DNA of 64,000 nucleotides from Phoebastria nigripes (taxonomy: Eukaryota > Chordata > Aves > Procellariiformes > Diomedeidae). Below, in pieces: positions 24,701 to 37,531 of the stretch. The translations under genes were made by a program, and so were the position numbers. The stretch's first letter is position 1; each line of letters begins with the position of its first letter. Location of the stretch: NCBI GenBank assembly GCA_035582835.1, contig JAYKAV010002408.1, positions 725,145-789,144 on the forward strand, written 5' to 3'. The notes below the pieces were generated by a model. The model was not told the origin of the DNA. It saw nothing but the letters and a program-made list of their open reading frames with translations, and ran no database searches.

Positions 24701-27700
24701 CTTTCTTCATCTGTGGTGCTCGTGGGTCGAGTCCACCAGTGTCCATTTTTCTCTATAGTCTTTTCTAGCTTTCTAAACAGGTCATAGGAATAATGCCTTT
24801 CACACATTAGCTTTCAAGCAATTTTGAAAGCAAGATTTTTGTCATTTTCAGGTTTCCAGGTACGCATTTCCAGTCAATACAAGCAAAATGGAGGTTTTAT
24901 ATCTCTCTAAACTGTAGGAAAAGGTATTTTCACATGTAACATGAATAATGTCTGCTGCCAAGAAAAGTCTAGGGAAGTAAGGGATATCTGGTGTCTTTGG
25001 TTCCACCTTTTCAGTGTTTAATATTATAATTACCTGCCCCTACTGCTAAATGCAGAGGAATTAAGAGGAAACAAAGTCATATGTCTTTTGGTTCCCTCTG
25101 ATTCACCATGACTGCTGGGCTAGATTAGGAGGAAAAACAGTAAACCAATATAAAATCACCTGCAACTTTCCCTTTCTAGAGGACTATATTTTGGCTAGAA
25201 ACTGTAGGTATAAAATAGATTTCAGGATGAAAACATTTTTTGGTTGAGACAGGAAGCCTGAAGAGGTGCTAATTCCAATGGCCAGCATCTTAGTTAGTAT
25301 GACAGGGGCTGAAGATCTGATCCATGTAACATTCATGTAATGCATAGAGTAGTGCCATGTGAGCTGGGGACCTGAGGTTCACTGCTGCTATTCCTACCTG
25401 CTGAGGGTTGGTACAGAGGGAGGCCAAAAAGAAGCTTGCACAAGTGAGGTTCACAGTTTTCCTATGATAGAAGGCAACTGTATTTTTTTCTCGTGCCCCA
25501 CTCCACTCTACACTCCTTGCTGATGCAGTGTCTGCCTATAGACACTGAAATCTGAGGTGCATATGTGGGAAANGCATCCCTTCTGGGCAGACACAAGTCA
25601 ACTTACAGGAAACTTGGCCAGAGTGGGATATCTGTGGCAGGGGAGATCACTGAGAGGACTTTAGCAACATTGCTAGAGGAAAGCCCCAACGGTAACTAAG
25701 AAGGAATCCATGCAATTGGGCTGTACCAAAGGGGCTACTGGAAAAAGCAAAAGCAGCAGGTCTCTCTGGTTCTTGGGAGTCATCATGAGACAAGAGACGA
25801 CCGGTATGTTTAGAATTAAGACCCATTCAGCTTAGAAGTTCCCAGCAGCAATGAGTTTCTTCTCCTGTTCTCTGTGCAATTGTAATGTGGCTGGCTGACT
25901 AGCTCTCAATCANTACCTGGCGACAGAGAGCTTAGAAGATGGGTAAAACAAGATGAAACATTGCCTTTAGTGAAATCTTTACTTTAAGGATACCAGTCAT
26001 AGTATCAGTCTGCATGCTGGGGTTCTCACTTTATTGACTTGAACATAAGTATGTGTTAACTTAAACAGCTGTTAAACAACAAAATATATGTGTGATACTG
26101 AGGTCTTACAATAGGTGTATCTACTATTCTCATCAGTGGTTGTGATATCATGATAGGGAAGGCATTTACAAGCACCCAGGTGATTTAGGAACATATGCTC
26201 CATTGTCTTCATCTTTGCTTGATCCTCATCTAAATGTTTTTGAAAATACTGTTCAGTTATGCTACAGGCAAAAAATGGGATAGAAATAATAAATAAAAAA
26301 AAAAGGCCAACTAAACCCCCCCAAATAAGCTAATATTCAAAAAAATGAAGTGGCAAGTTTTTAAAAGTCTTTGATGAAGAGGCTGAATAACTACTGCTTT
26401 GCAGGAGTCAGTGTAGATACTTAAGGATACTAAGGAATTAGCTTAGGAATTACCTTTCGTTTACTGAGAGAATGGATTAAAATGGCAAATCTTACACCAA
26501 TGTTTTTAGTCTAGGAAATGTTACTGTGTCAAATAGCCTATTTAATAATTTAGCTTCCTTGCTTCTCAGTGAAAAAAAGATGTTTTCTGAGAGGATAAAG
26601 GGTGATAAAGTTTCATTATACAGAGTAGTCACTATAGAGGAAAACAGTAGTTCTGAGAAAATAGGAAGGTATTTCATTGTTTATCTACACCTAGTTTCTG
26701 ACAAGGCAAAATCATATGCTTTCATCTCTGTTGTTCATCTTTTCCTGAAGGTTAAGCATATGACCTTTAAATCTTCAGACTCTGTGAGAGAGGACAATTT
26801 AGATTAAACTATGAAGGAAATTAACAAGTTTATATTTGCCATATTTCTAACAGGACAAATTGCTCAAAGTGGCTTGTGCAATTTTTGCCCTAATTTTTGA
26901 ATCTTACTGAAATGTATTTATCCCACCAAATTAAATTAATTCATTTTTCTTGAAGTCTCTACTTTGTTGGCTGGAATAATACCACATTCATATAAATTGT
27001 TTATCTTTGCATTGGCACTGGGTAGATTTTTTACCAAGATTACTCTTTGGAACAAGTAGAAATCCACATCAGGGGCCTCACAGNAAAAGTAACTATTAAC
27101 CACATAGTTGGCATGCTGTGTAACAACAGTGTTGTCTCTCAATGGGGACATTTCAGAAAGCTCTAGGCTACCTCACCCCTCCTGCATATTAAGCACATAT
27201 GCATGAGGACTTAGTGCAGAGAAAGTAGTGCTCTTTAAATTCATACCCTACCTTTCTTCATGGTAATTTTCTCTGCATATTTCTGTATGCAGAGTCGACT
27301 CTTACTTCTTTGCTATGTAGTCCCATAGCAGGCTTGTGTCAACTTCAAGTTAAGTTAAATGATTGATATTGAAGACAGTTACTTTGATGGAAGGAGGTAG
27401 ATGTAATCTGAACTTAGGCTAAAAATATCATTAATGAGAATTAAATTGCTGCCTCAAAAACACTTGTCATGTATATTTTCTGTAAATATTGCCTCCACTG
27501 AACCAGTGAATTGTGATGATTTAAGGTCTTGAAGAAGAGGATATTTGGGGGGCTGGAGGATGGACACTGGAGCATAAAAGGGAAAGAAGAGAAAATAGAT
27601 CCTGAATGGATTAAAAATAAGCATGTTATTCTGGAGAGGTTTTGAATATCCCTGCAGACTTCTTTTTCTTTATCATCTCACTTGTCTTGAAGTCATGTAA

Positions 27701-28931
27701 TTTATTGGTTGTGTAAGCATTGTTTGGAAATAAATCACTGCATGAGAACAAACCCCAGACACCAATCTGTCCAGGATTTGCACTATGGAGTGTGTTGATG
27801 TATGTGTACATGCATACACACAGATATATATAATGGTTTACAGATGCTTAGCTTAGCTTTTGTTTTGGTTTGGTTTTAGCACTTCCCTATATATCAGTAA
27901 GAATCCAGGAACATGAAGTGAAGAGAGATTTTCAGAGGAGGAAAACACCACAAAGTCTCACTGACTTTCAATGGGAGCTGTCTGTCTTACCCTTCTCAAT
28001 GACTAAAAATCTTTCTGCAACGTGTACAGCTGTGTAATCTATTCAGTGTGCTCCCCATATTGGCTACTTGGAGTATTATAATTCCAAGACATTGCAGTAA
28101 TGCAATAAGAAAGGTGGGGGTTTTGTGGTTGTTCTTTTTAATTTATCAAAAGATTTGTAAGCCTGATACTGATTTAGAGTATGTGCAAGTTCTCACAGGT
28201 ACAAGGCCACTATGTACTGCAGATTTTTTCCCATGGATAGTACAATGAATGATGCTTCACTACCTTGTCTCGCACCTCACCCTCAGAGGCTCTGGCCTTC
28301 TGGCTGTTCCCTACAATTCTTCATCTCAAATTCCCTCTGGAATGAAAAATACCCACCTTGCTGTTTGAGTTGTGAATGCACCGTGTGATGAGAAAAAAAA
28401 CACCACATTATGAACTTTTGAAGGGAAGATTAGTTCTTCATTAAGTTTGTTCCCAACATAAAGAACAACAGGATGTCAATCCCCTGCTGAAGTCCCCAGG
28501 CACTACCACAAAACCAAAAATGCTTTAATAAAACAGAAGTTACTGAGACAAGAAGGTGACATTTACTGACCTGCAATATATTAGTTTTAGACAACATGAT
28601 CTGACAGATTTTCTCTACTTACTCTTTAAAAATCAATGAATAAGAAATGTTTTTGTAAAGGTAACTATTTTAACTGTATCTGTATCAAGGAGTCACCATA
28701 AACAAATTAGTGATAGATTCATAATTACGTCAGATCCCCAAGAGGTTTGCTCTTTTTGTTCACTATTATATTTTAAGATGACAGTATTTTGTGTTCTTAA
28801 ATTGGCACTATACTGTAACAGTCACACTAGCACTTCTTTCTTATCACTGGAAAAATTGACTACATAGGCACTGAGAGACAAGTTCTCCGAGTTTATACTA
28901 CAGTCTTAAAATAGTTCTAACAGTTTTATTT
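21716..28931. other. long AT-rich stretch without recognised genes
   Basis: About 7 kb with no gene, CR1 or LTR that I can recognise. It contains a CCAAA-rich simple repeat at 22221-22273 and scattered Ns. The 24420-24660 segment is rich in AATTA and ATTA words and would be a candidate for conservation analysis, but sequence alone does not show function. Confidence 0.45.
22221..22273 (+). repeat. (CCAAA)n-type simple repeat
   Basis: Degenerate run of CCAAA and CAAAA units following a short A tract (22222-22229). It is the reverse-strand equivalent of the TTTGG repeat seen at 62497-62531. Confidence 0.75.
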
Positions 28932-28945
28932 CCACTAGGTGGAGC
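28932..28945 (+). promoter_or_regulatory. candidate CTCF-binding motif
   Basis: CCACTAGGTGGAGC matches the CTCF core CCACNAGRKGGCRC except for A in place of C at position 12. CTCF is a chromatin architectural factor in vertebrates. This is a motif match only; no occupancy evidence is available. Confidence 0.4.
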
Positions 28946-31900
28946 ATTGTTATCACAGCAGAATTTTTTTAAGTTAAAAAGAGGCTTTTGAAGTCAAGGA
29001 AGAGAAAAAAGAGATTGAGCTGGAGAATTTGGATCCAGATCTAGATAAGCTTTTGTGAAGTGTGTGAGGGGTAAAGTATGCAAACTCCTGTATTCCAGCT
29101 TGATTGGTCTGCTTCCTTATCTTGTGAATTCTGTCTCCATAGTACATCATTATCCTTCCAGGCTTTGATTGAAAAAGTGAATATTTTAAGGCAAAAGACN
29201 TGGGGTTCTGAGGCTTTTTAGCATTTCTAGGAAAAAAAAAAAAATCAAGATGGCTGCTATTTCTGTGTCTAAAGGATGGGTTGGCAAGAATTGAAATTAG
29301 GATGTTTTAGGATACTATATTTAATGACTAGTTTTGTAAAAACATCAAGAATTGTATGCCATATTGGTTCTAACAGAATCCAAAGAGAGTAAAACTCAAA
29401 GCTACAAATTCACTGCTGAGAAGTGCCTTTTTTGAAACGGGGTAGGATGCAACTGAAGCTGGGGAGAGAGTAACGGTAGCTTACAGAAGAGCAGCCTGGC
29501 TGAGGCTTCCCACTTAGTCCAAGCTGTGGGAATTCAGAGCCTTAACAGATCACTATTAACTTTAACTGCACTCAGAAGCACAAAAGTGCTAAGACAATTG
29601 CAACAAATGTGTGACAAAACACCAATGCTATATCCAGTTATAGCGAGAATTGTGTATGGATACTCATGGCTGTCGCTGTTGACACATGTCCTCTTGTGTT
29701 TTCAACACTACTCTTAGCTGAAATCAGCTGAATATGAGTGGTGGATCAGCTGTTTCTACTGTCGCTGTGATGGAGCTCATATCCCCAAGAAAGCCTTGTG
29801 TAGGCTTGTACATTTTCTTGTTGCTTTTTCTTAATTGGTTGGTTTTTTTCTTAATTGTTGGCCAAGTATACAAGAGTTAAAACACTCTGCAGATCTGTAT
29901 GACTATTTTGGTGCATTGAACCTAACACATTGTCCAGGTACGAATGGATCTGCAGTGCTGTAGTTGGGTCACTGTAGAATTTCCAAAGGGACGAAGCTGG
30001 CCACACAGGGACTTTCAGTTTCCAGTAATTTCAATCAGAAATGGCACCTGCAGCAGAAGAGCAGTCAAGAGCAGCTGTTTTGTGTTGTGTTGTTAAATAA
30101 TCCATTCTGCATGCAGCAGCTGGTGACAGGTAGGCTGTTACAGCTGAAGCAGGCTGTGCCTGCTCAGCAAAGTAGACAACAATTTTCTGCTTGCTAATAC
30201 TGTGTATATGTATGTATGCATGCATCTACACTGCATTAAAAACTCTGTAATCTGTGTGCAAATATGTGCAAATTAGCTTAAAGCTAGTTAGTTCAGGTAT
30301 CAATGGCAGTATGGACCTCAGCCTTGGCTAGCTGTCCAAGAATGAATGTGCTGTGTTACTGAGATGTATCTGAAGGCCTGAGCTGACAGAGCACTGAAGG
30401 CTTTCCTCCTTTGACCTTGTGGCTTTCTGACTCCAGCTGAAGGCATGATTTACTCTAATGGCCATTAGAGAAACCTTTGTCATATTTATAATATCCTAGG
30501 TGTTTGATGTGGAGTCCAGTGTTAAAACTAGGTGAGTATCCTTTTGTAACTGGATGTGTATGGACTTCTTAGTGTAAAAGAATAGCAATGAAATGGTAAA
30601 GTGAACATTGACAGACTGAGGTGTAATAATTTGTAAACTCAAGCAATATAATTTATTAATTACATTTCTCCTGTACATTCTTGTGTCAGTGGAAAAGAAA
30701 AATATGTTTAACAACTTGAGTACTGCTTCAAATATGTCTTAGAACAGGCAACTTACACCTGCATTATGACTATGCAGAATGCAGGTCTACTCTGAGGGGT
30801 GACTGACTAGATTGTCAGTACTTTAAATACAACTTTTTTAAAGACAGCTATGTTTGGTCATCAAACAGTTGACAAAATGGTAGATACAGACCAAAATTCT
30901 TTTATTGGACTCCATGTGCTTTTCTGAGATTTTCATTCCTACAATTTACCTGATAGCCTAGCATAATGGAGGGCTATTGAAAAGGAAACCGTTCAAATGG
31001 TTTCTTCAGTTATGGCTTTGTAACTCACCTAAATTGTCCTAAATTGCAGGAAAATATGTATTATATATTGTGTAAGTAGTAGCTGAAAAAAATGAACTAG
31101 GTATAGATTGAATTCAAAATTAATGTTTTGCCAGATGAGAGAAGCCCAATGTGAAGAAGCTTTTCTGCAGCTATCCACAGAATAAAAAGGTTGAGAATAC
31201 ACAGCGCTCCAGAAGCTTGTTTGGTCCCCCTGGCTTTCAAATCAATCATGCTATTAAATCAATAATATCATTTTTCTTTTTGTGAGACCTAATGAATAAC
31301 ACATAGTAGGTTAAAGAAAACACTCCAGTTTCTGTAGCCAGTTGGGTTCCTGTTTGTATAGTGTTTTGCTCATTATCTAATGATAATTAAGAGCCATTTT
31401 GTTTAATGACTTGGAATACAATTAAATCAATAAAATGTTTATGGACATCATTAAAAGAGTGCAGTACCTTCCACCTATTGAAATATAACTGACAAGTTAA
31501 AAGTTAAGTGTGAAGGACTATAACAAAATACACTGTCATTTATTTTTGTCTGTGCCATTTCTAAATGTGTCTTAGAATGTGTGAAGTCTGTGTGATCTAT
31601 CTGTTAGCAGGACAAAGGGAAAGACAAACCATATGTTAATTTACATCATAAAGATACCATATAAGAAACTGCATCAATATATAGCCTAAAGAGGTTAAGT
31701 CAAACCCAGTTTTCACACACAATGACTGACCAAGTACAAATTTTACTATGAGGTTGAAAGATTCCATGGGGCTGCTAAAAAGGGTTAGGTGTTATAGTTT
31801 AGGAGGACCATAACAGTCTTTCTTAGCTTTACAATATATGACTCTATAGGTTGTTTTAGGTGCTACTGAGTGTTGTCTATGGGACAAGCACTATCAGTGG

Positions 31901-32727
31901 TGGTTTTTTTTTTTTTACTACCCTGGGGTCTAAGAGTGCCCTACTCCATCCCAGCTCCATGCTGGGAGGAAAAATTCACTTGTACATCCAGCTTATCTCA
32001 AAGAGACATGAACTAGAACAAGTGCACAAACAAGAATGGAAATATGTTCCTCCAGTAGATCCTCTCCTGGGTATGATGAGAACATCAGTATTTCAGGATA
32101 CCCCAGAATCTGGGGACTGTGTCATCACCTCAATTTTCCCTTTTTCTTCACTCATCGTTTATATAGTTTTATGTGTAACTTGTATTTCCCTTTCTAGCAA
32201 GAAAATTATTTAATCAAAGCCTTTTTCATTTTTGAAATTCTGGGCATTTAATTTCAGAATTTTCATTCTCAAGTCCTTCACATTTCTATTTTCCCCTTTA
32301 ACTTAATCCTGATCAGGACTGTTTTCAGCTTTGAAGAGATGACTGCTTCAAAGAGCAGGGAACAGCTTATTTCCCTCTGTGCCACTGGTCAGGGGTCCCA
32401 TTTCTCTGGCATGTAAAGGGTATGGCTGACAAGGAAGCAGAAGTTTTTCCACCAGGTGCTTTTGAGGCTAGGTGATGAGATGGTCAGAGAAGAGTCTTTC
32501 CATCTTTATGCCTAAAACTTGGGAGCATCTTGTGTGGCTTTTCTTTACCTTTTCTTCTGGGGAAAAGAAAAGTTTTTCCTGCCCTTCTCGTGATGTCTAC
32601 TAAAGCACAGAGAGTCTCATTCGGTAGCATACAGGTAGCATCAATGGTGAAGGGAACATCTTTTTTTTTCTCGTGGAGTCAGAAACACAAAACTTAAGGT
32701 ATCACTCCACTTGCCTATGGTTGTAAG
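28946..32727. other. AT-rich unique DNA, no gene recognised
   Basis: No gene or retroelement recognised. The 31360-31450 segment (many ATTA/TAAT words) looks enhancer-like in composition only. A T14-type run lies at about 31903-31916. Confidence 0.45.
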
Positions 32728-32744
32728 TCAGCAGAGGGCAGCAG
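32728..32744 (+). promoter_or_regulatory. candidate CTCF-binding motif
   Basis: TCAGCAGAGGGCAGCAG contains the AGCAGAGGGCAGC form of the CTCF core (CCAGCAGRGGGCAS), missing only the leading C. It lies about 100 bp left of an old CR1-like remnant. Sequence match only. Confidence 0.5.
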
Positions 32745-32842
32745 TACGCATGCCCACTAACCAGTTATTACACTATAACGTACTACTGATGTCTTAAAAC
32801 GGATGACTTGCTNTATTTATGATATTACAGGACAGAGAGTTC

Positions 32843-33185
32843 ATCACGCTGGAACAAACCATTTAGTTCATCTTGTCCAGTAAGCAGTTGACAGTGGCAG
32901 TGAATAACTGATGTCTCAGAGCAAGCATAAAAATAAACAAGATGCACTCAGCCAATTGTGCAGTGCCAAACCTCTGCAGGCGATTAGCTAACACCCTCAA
33001 GCATGAAATCTGATTACCTTATTATCATCTTAGCTCGCATAGGCATGGATTCTCAGCAATGCTATTAGTTATCTGCTCCTCTTTAGAAGGTAACTATAGT
33101 GTTTGCCTCAATGAGTTCCTGTGGCAATGATTTTCACAAATATATTATGCAAACTTTTTTCCTTTTGATCGGTCTTGTTAACTGA
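32843..33185 (-). mobile_element. very old CR1-like LINE 3' remnant
   Basis: Minus-strand remnant of the CR1 type I know from turtles and crocodilians. On the plus strand it reads 'tcacgctggaacaaacc', then 'gacagtggcagtgaat', and after about 200 bp 'gagttcctgtggcaatgattttcaca' and 'tgcaaacttttttccttttg'. These are the same words in the same order as in those older CR1 families ('ctgggtcagacc...gacagtggcc...tgtggcaatgagttccacag...acttccttttg'). There is no avian octamer tail and divergence is high, consistent with insertion before modern birds arose. Confidence 0.6.
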
Positions 33186-34184
33186 ATTTCAACAGCAGAA
33201 ACATATGTTCATATCAAAAATATAATAGCTGATACTTGAATGGATACTTAGTTTAAATACATTTTTAGACTGAAAATTTAGTCAAACCTTAATTAAAAGT
33301 CATAACATGATGACTTTTCCTTAGTAATCATGATCTTAAAAATAACAGAATGTGGGGGTTCTTTTTCAAAAGAGAGAGAAAGAGTTTTTCTCCACGTCCT
33401 ACAAGGACCAAAATTCATGCCACTTTTAAAATGAATCCTGAGATTCTCATGCAGTCACATGGAACTGAGAGCCGGGGATTTAAGATAACGATGAAACAGG
33501 GTGAGACTTGCAAAATTCTGGAAGTTGATAACAGTAGGTTTATAATAGCTACATAAAAGGGAGCCCACCCTAAGCTACAATGCCCTTGACAAACTTGAAT
33601 ACATTTAGTAGTCCTAAGCAGGCTCGATCAATTAACCACTGACAGCCTTACCAAAGCAAATATGACAAATACCTAACAAGACTTGCAATCTGAACAGCTA
33701 TAGTCTCTTGACTTCAATTCCTTCCCTCCTCCCCTTTGCAAGCAAGCTGGGAGAAAAGATATGCCTTGAAGAACAGCTTATAAGAAACTGAGACTTCTGT
33801 GTAGTCAAAATTCTTATATTACTGTTGATGAAACTTGCATATTAGGACTTTAAAGAACAGGATTGATTGTCTGCCCTTTGGCCGCTTTGTTGGAGTATGA
33901 CCATGACTCACCACTCCCCACTCCAAATCACCCATGGTCTGTTATGAGTTTGGAATCACACATGGTTAATTACTCTTTTCACAGGTTTCCATATGCTACA
34001 TCTTCTCCTTTCAATGCCAGTGAAATAGCACTTTACTGTAGACTTTACTGTACTGCATAAATCTGGCATCATTTTCTGCTGTAAAGAAGCAAGGAAGTGT
34101 CAGACGTCAGATTGCATATAATGTCATAAAAGGTCCATGCAGAAAAGGCAACAGTGAGTTAAGCATCTGGTTATAAAAGTCTGG

Positions 34185-34240
34185 ATTTTTATTTTTTGTT
34201 TTCTTTTTTTTTTTTCCTTTTTTTTCCCTTTTGGTTTTCC
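34185..34240 (+). repeat. polypyrimidine (T-rich) tract
   Basis: A nearly pure T/C run with several blocks of 7-12 T. It is a low-complexity tract, and no retroelement body is attached that I can recognise. Confidence 0.75.
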
Positions 34241-35077
34241 ATGGATGCACTGCTAAGTTCAGAAAATAGGTATGAGAATGAAATAGGAAGGTCTATTCGA
34301 ATTGCACAGGGAGAGAGAGCATCAGCATGCTGAAATGAAATCTTCCCCTCTTTGTACCTGTACTTCACAGCAAAAAGTGAAGCTGACAAAAACAGTGTTT
34401 GCAGTATCCCAGAAATAATGGAGATACTCCCAGATGACAAGCTGAGCCACATTAAAGAAAGGGGGAAAATGAACAGTACACGTCCCTGTTTTACCTCCTA
34501 TACATCACTGCTTTCAGCAGCACAAATATCAGAAAAGCAGACACAGTCTTGTTGCTTATTCTTCTGGTTACTGCTCCCAGGACCATATGTATTTCACATT
34601 AAACAGTCGTGGATTAAACACAAAAGCAGTCCTGGGTGCTGGAGACTCCTACTCTTTCACATGTGTGTGCTAGGCTCTGGGATATGGAGTCATATGCTCC
34701 TTTTCTCACCTTGCGACAGTGAATATTGTGTTGTCTTCTGCATATTCAGCTATTTGGACCCGAGTATCCACTTTTTTGTAGTTCTGAGAGCACACATTAC
34801 TGGAAAACATAGCTTCCTAATGTCCACAGGGTAACTCCACACTGCTGTCTGTCATTATTTGCTATATGTATATTGTCTGATTTGGTCCCCTTACAGCCTG
34901 ACAGGTAGTAGTGTTACATCTGTTGCCACAGTAAAATTCCACGCCAGCATGAAGTCTCGGTTTCTGCAGAGTTTTGTCAGCTACATACGTAAAACTTTGT
35001 CCTTTGATCTTTGCCATTCTGCCTCATATTATAAAGTTAATTTCTATAGCCTTTCTCTGGAACGGTTTTGATTCTTT

Positions 35078-35113
35078 GGGGGGTGGTGGGGAGGGGTGTT
35101 GTTGGGTTTTGGG
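35078..35113 (+). other. G-quadruplex motif
   Basis: G tracts of 6, 4, 4, 3 and 3 separated by loops of 4, 1, 7 and 4 bases satisfy the G3+N1-7 rule with five tracts available. A T13 run and another G5 tract follow. It is an isolated G-rich island in AT-rich DNA. Confidence 0.7.
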
Positions 35114-36803
35114 TTTTTTTTTTTTTGGTGGGGGTAGCCTTTCCAATAGCATAGAAATTGAGGCTCCAGAAACCTTTAGGATCTTTCCCATTAAATGTCA
35201 AGTCAGATGCTGCTGGCTGGAAGGATATTTCAGGACCTTGGATTTACACATAGGTCGTACCTTCACTAGTCTGGCCACTGCTGGTTTCATTCTGGACAAA
35301 CTAATGGGTAAAATGACCAGACTTCTGGTATTTCCAGCAGTAGGCTCATTTCTCTGTGTCATTTGCTACTCCACTTCAGAGCCTGCTGAGTCACAACCAG
35401 GGTTCTGTCTGGTTCCTCTTCACTGGAAACCTGCCTGTCTCAGACTCTGGTTGCTATGGAGTTACATCTGGAGATGTCTGACTTCCTTGGCCACTTCTAC
35501 CTGTGCCATTTGANTCTCGTGTTGATGCCTTTGCTCTCAGAGCTGTGACCCAGATCCCTGTGTCCCAGCTCCTTGGTACTGCTCCTTTCCAGCTTATGGA
35601 TCCATTCCATTTCACTTGTTAGTGTAATGGTTTTATTAAGCAGCACTCAGCCGCGTTAGGCTGCAGAACAGCTGTTACAAGGGGACCCTGTTTGAGAGAG
35701 ATGTGCATTCGTCAGGAGATGAGACCATGCATTTCTAAACAAGTAAGAATTATATAGAAATAGAAGTTTGTTTAAAAAATACTGGGATTTTTTTCTTTTT
35801 TTCTTTTAATGATTGGACTTCAGATGGAACAAACAGAGAGATAGGAAGGACATAACACACAATACAGAAAAATAAGTGGGAACAACGGGAGTGATTTGAG
35901 AAGAAAATTGAAAGCTTAGTTTTTCAGTTCTGTGGCTTTGGTAATTGTCTTCAAGAATGTGAATGCATTTGATTTCTTCTGAGGGAAAGAGATTTCTTTT
36001 TAATAAAATTTACACCATGAAAAAAAATCTTTTTTTCTTTTTTGTAAATAATGACTCTTCAATACTTGAGTTTATGCCTCGCATACCAGATAGTTTCATC
36101 TTTCCATTGTATTTCATACTTGTGCTGAATGGTTTTAATTTGCTAGCTTGCTACTGTAAATGGAATTCATTAATCTGAGGCAAAAGTAATTATAACAAAG
36201 AACATAAAATATCAGATTATTAAGATGATATCTTTCTCTGTTGAGATGGGTTACTTCAATCCATTCATCATCTCATAGAAACACTAAGTTACTTTAGAAG
36301 GAATGTGTCCTGAATTTAAATCTGAGGACATACGTAAGTATGTCTTGTACTCAAGAAAAAGAAGCGCTCGAGAATGATACCTGCAGTATGCCTGATATAT
36401 TAAAGGCTGATTGTTAAATGTCTGGATATTTCACTTCTGTTTTAAAACGTGACTCTCACATTGAATCAAACTTCACAAAAGTGAATTTTACCCCTGTCCA
36501 GAGTGCCAAAATGAAGCATGAATGATGTAAGGTTATTCAATAGATTGTGGTAGCAAGTGTTTTCAGTGTGGGGAATGATCAGTATTTCAACCTCTACATT
36601 CTGGTGAATGGGAGGGGATCTCCTCCATGGCCCAGGAGTGCCCAGGGACTGCCTGATTTCTTTGCATTGCCTCAGAACTGAGCCCTTCCTTTCCTGAGTG
36701 TCATGGAAACAATCCTTTCAACCTCCCTGCTCTTGTCACTGCCAGAGCAAGGGGACAGAGCTCAGCAATACAGAGAGCCAGTTTTGTTTCTCCAGGACAA
36801 GAT

Positions 36804-36931
36804 GGGTCTGTCTTGGAGCCGGCTGGCATTGGCTCTATCGGACATAGGGGAAGCTTCTAGCAGCTTCTCACAGAAGCCACCCCTGTAGCCCCCCCCGCTA
36901 CCAAAACCTTGCTGCACAAACCCAATACACA
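36804..36931 (-). mobile_element. LTR fragment 'C', 5' (U3) end only
   Basis: The plus strand ends 'ccaaaaccttgctgcacaaacc' then CAATACACA. In sense orientation this is a U3 start TGTGTATTGGG followed by a G7 block and 'gcttctgtgagaagc'. The same order occurs at the 5' end of LTRs A and B (TGTACYGG, G-rich block, 'ggcccccgtgaggcgc', 'ccagccggc', 'ccaa'), so C is a related, less GC-rich family. The fragment stops at about 36804, and I see no 3' module or target duplication. Confidence 0.68.
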
Positions 36932-37339
36932 CTAGTACATAGAGCTACACATTGAACAACTCGTAAGGAAACTGTACTTGGGATGGACGGTTTAAAATAT
37001 TCTGTTTAGATTCAAATTTATTAATCTAAAACAAACTATTTACTCACTTTGAATCAGAAAAAAATGAAAACCTCCCAGGAATTTCCATAGAGAAATTTCA
37101 ATTTAGAAAAGTCTTCGTTTACTATTCCATACCTAAGTGCAATTTATTTGTCCAGCTTGTAGATGTCATAGTACCTTGTTATAAAACCAAAATAAAATAT
37201 GGTTGAAACTGTAGTGCTAAATTTTTATGGAACCTATTGAAGAGACGAGAGAACCTCTGTCCGTCTCTAGCATCAGATTCTTCTCTGTGCTGGATGTCAG
37301 TAGAATTACACTGGTACTTGTGGGTGAAAGGGAGGCAAA

Positions 37340-37531
37340 TCATAGAATCATAGAATCATAGAATCATTAAGGTTGGAAAAGACCTCTAAGATCATCAAGT
37401 CCAACCGTCAACCCAACACCTCCATGCCCACTAAACCATGTCCCNAAGCNCCNCNTCNACACGNCTTTTANATACNTCCAGGGATGGGGACTCCACCACT
37501 TCCCTGGGCAGCCTGGTCCAATGTTTAACCA
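37340..37531 (-). mobile_element. CR1 LINE, short 3' fragment
   Basis: It begins with three reversed octamer units and 'attaaggttggaaaagacctc', and ends at 'cctggtccaatgtttaacc', so only the 3' UTR and last ORF2 codons remain. Severe 5' truncation is the usual CR1 outcome. Eight Ns lie between 37445 and 37477, far more than in the flanks. Confidence 0.93.

Larger units (their letters stand above)
33186..36803. other. unique DNA with two unusually long unrecognised open frames
   Basis: No recognised gene. Plus-strand open frames of 160 residues (34352-34834) and 179 residues (34974-35513) are the longest here outside retroelements. They show no domain, signal or composition that I recognise, and the second passes through a G-rich and T-rich simple tract. 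Chance open frames of this size are expected about once in a window this long. Confidence 0.4.
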
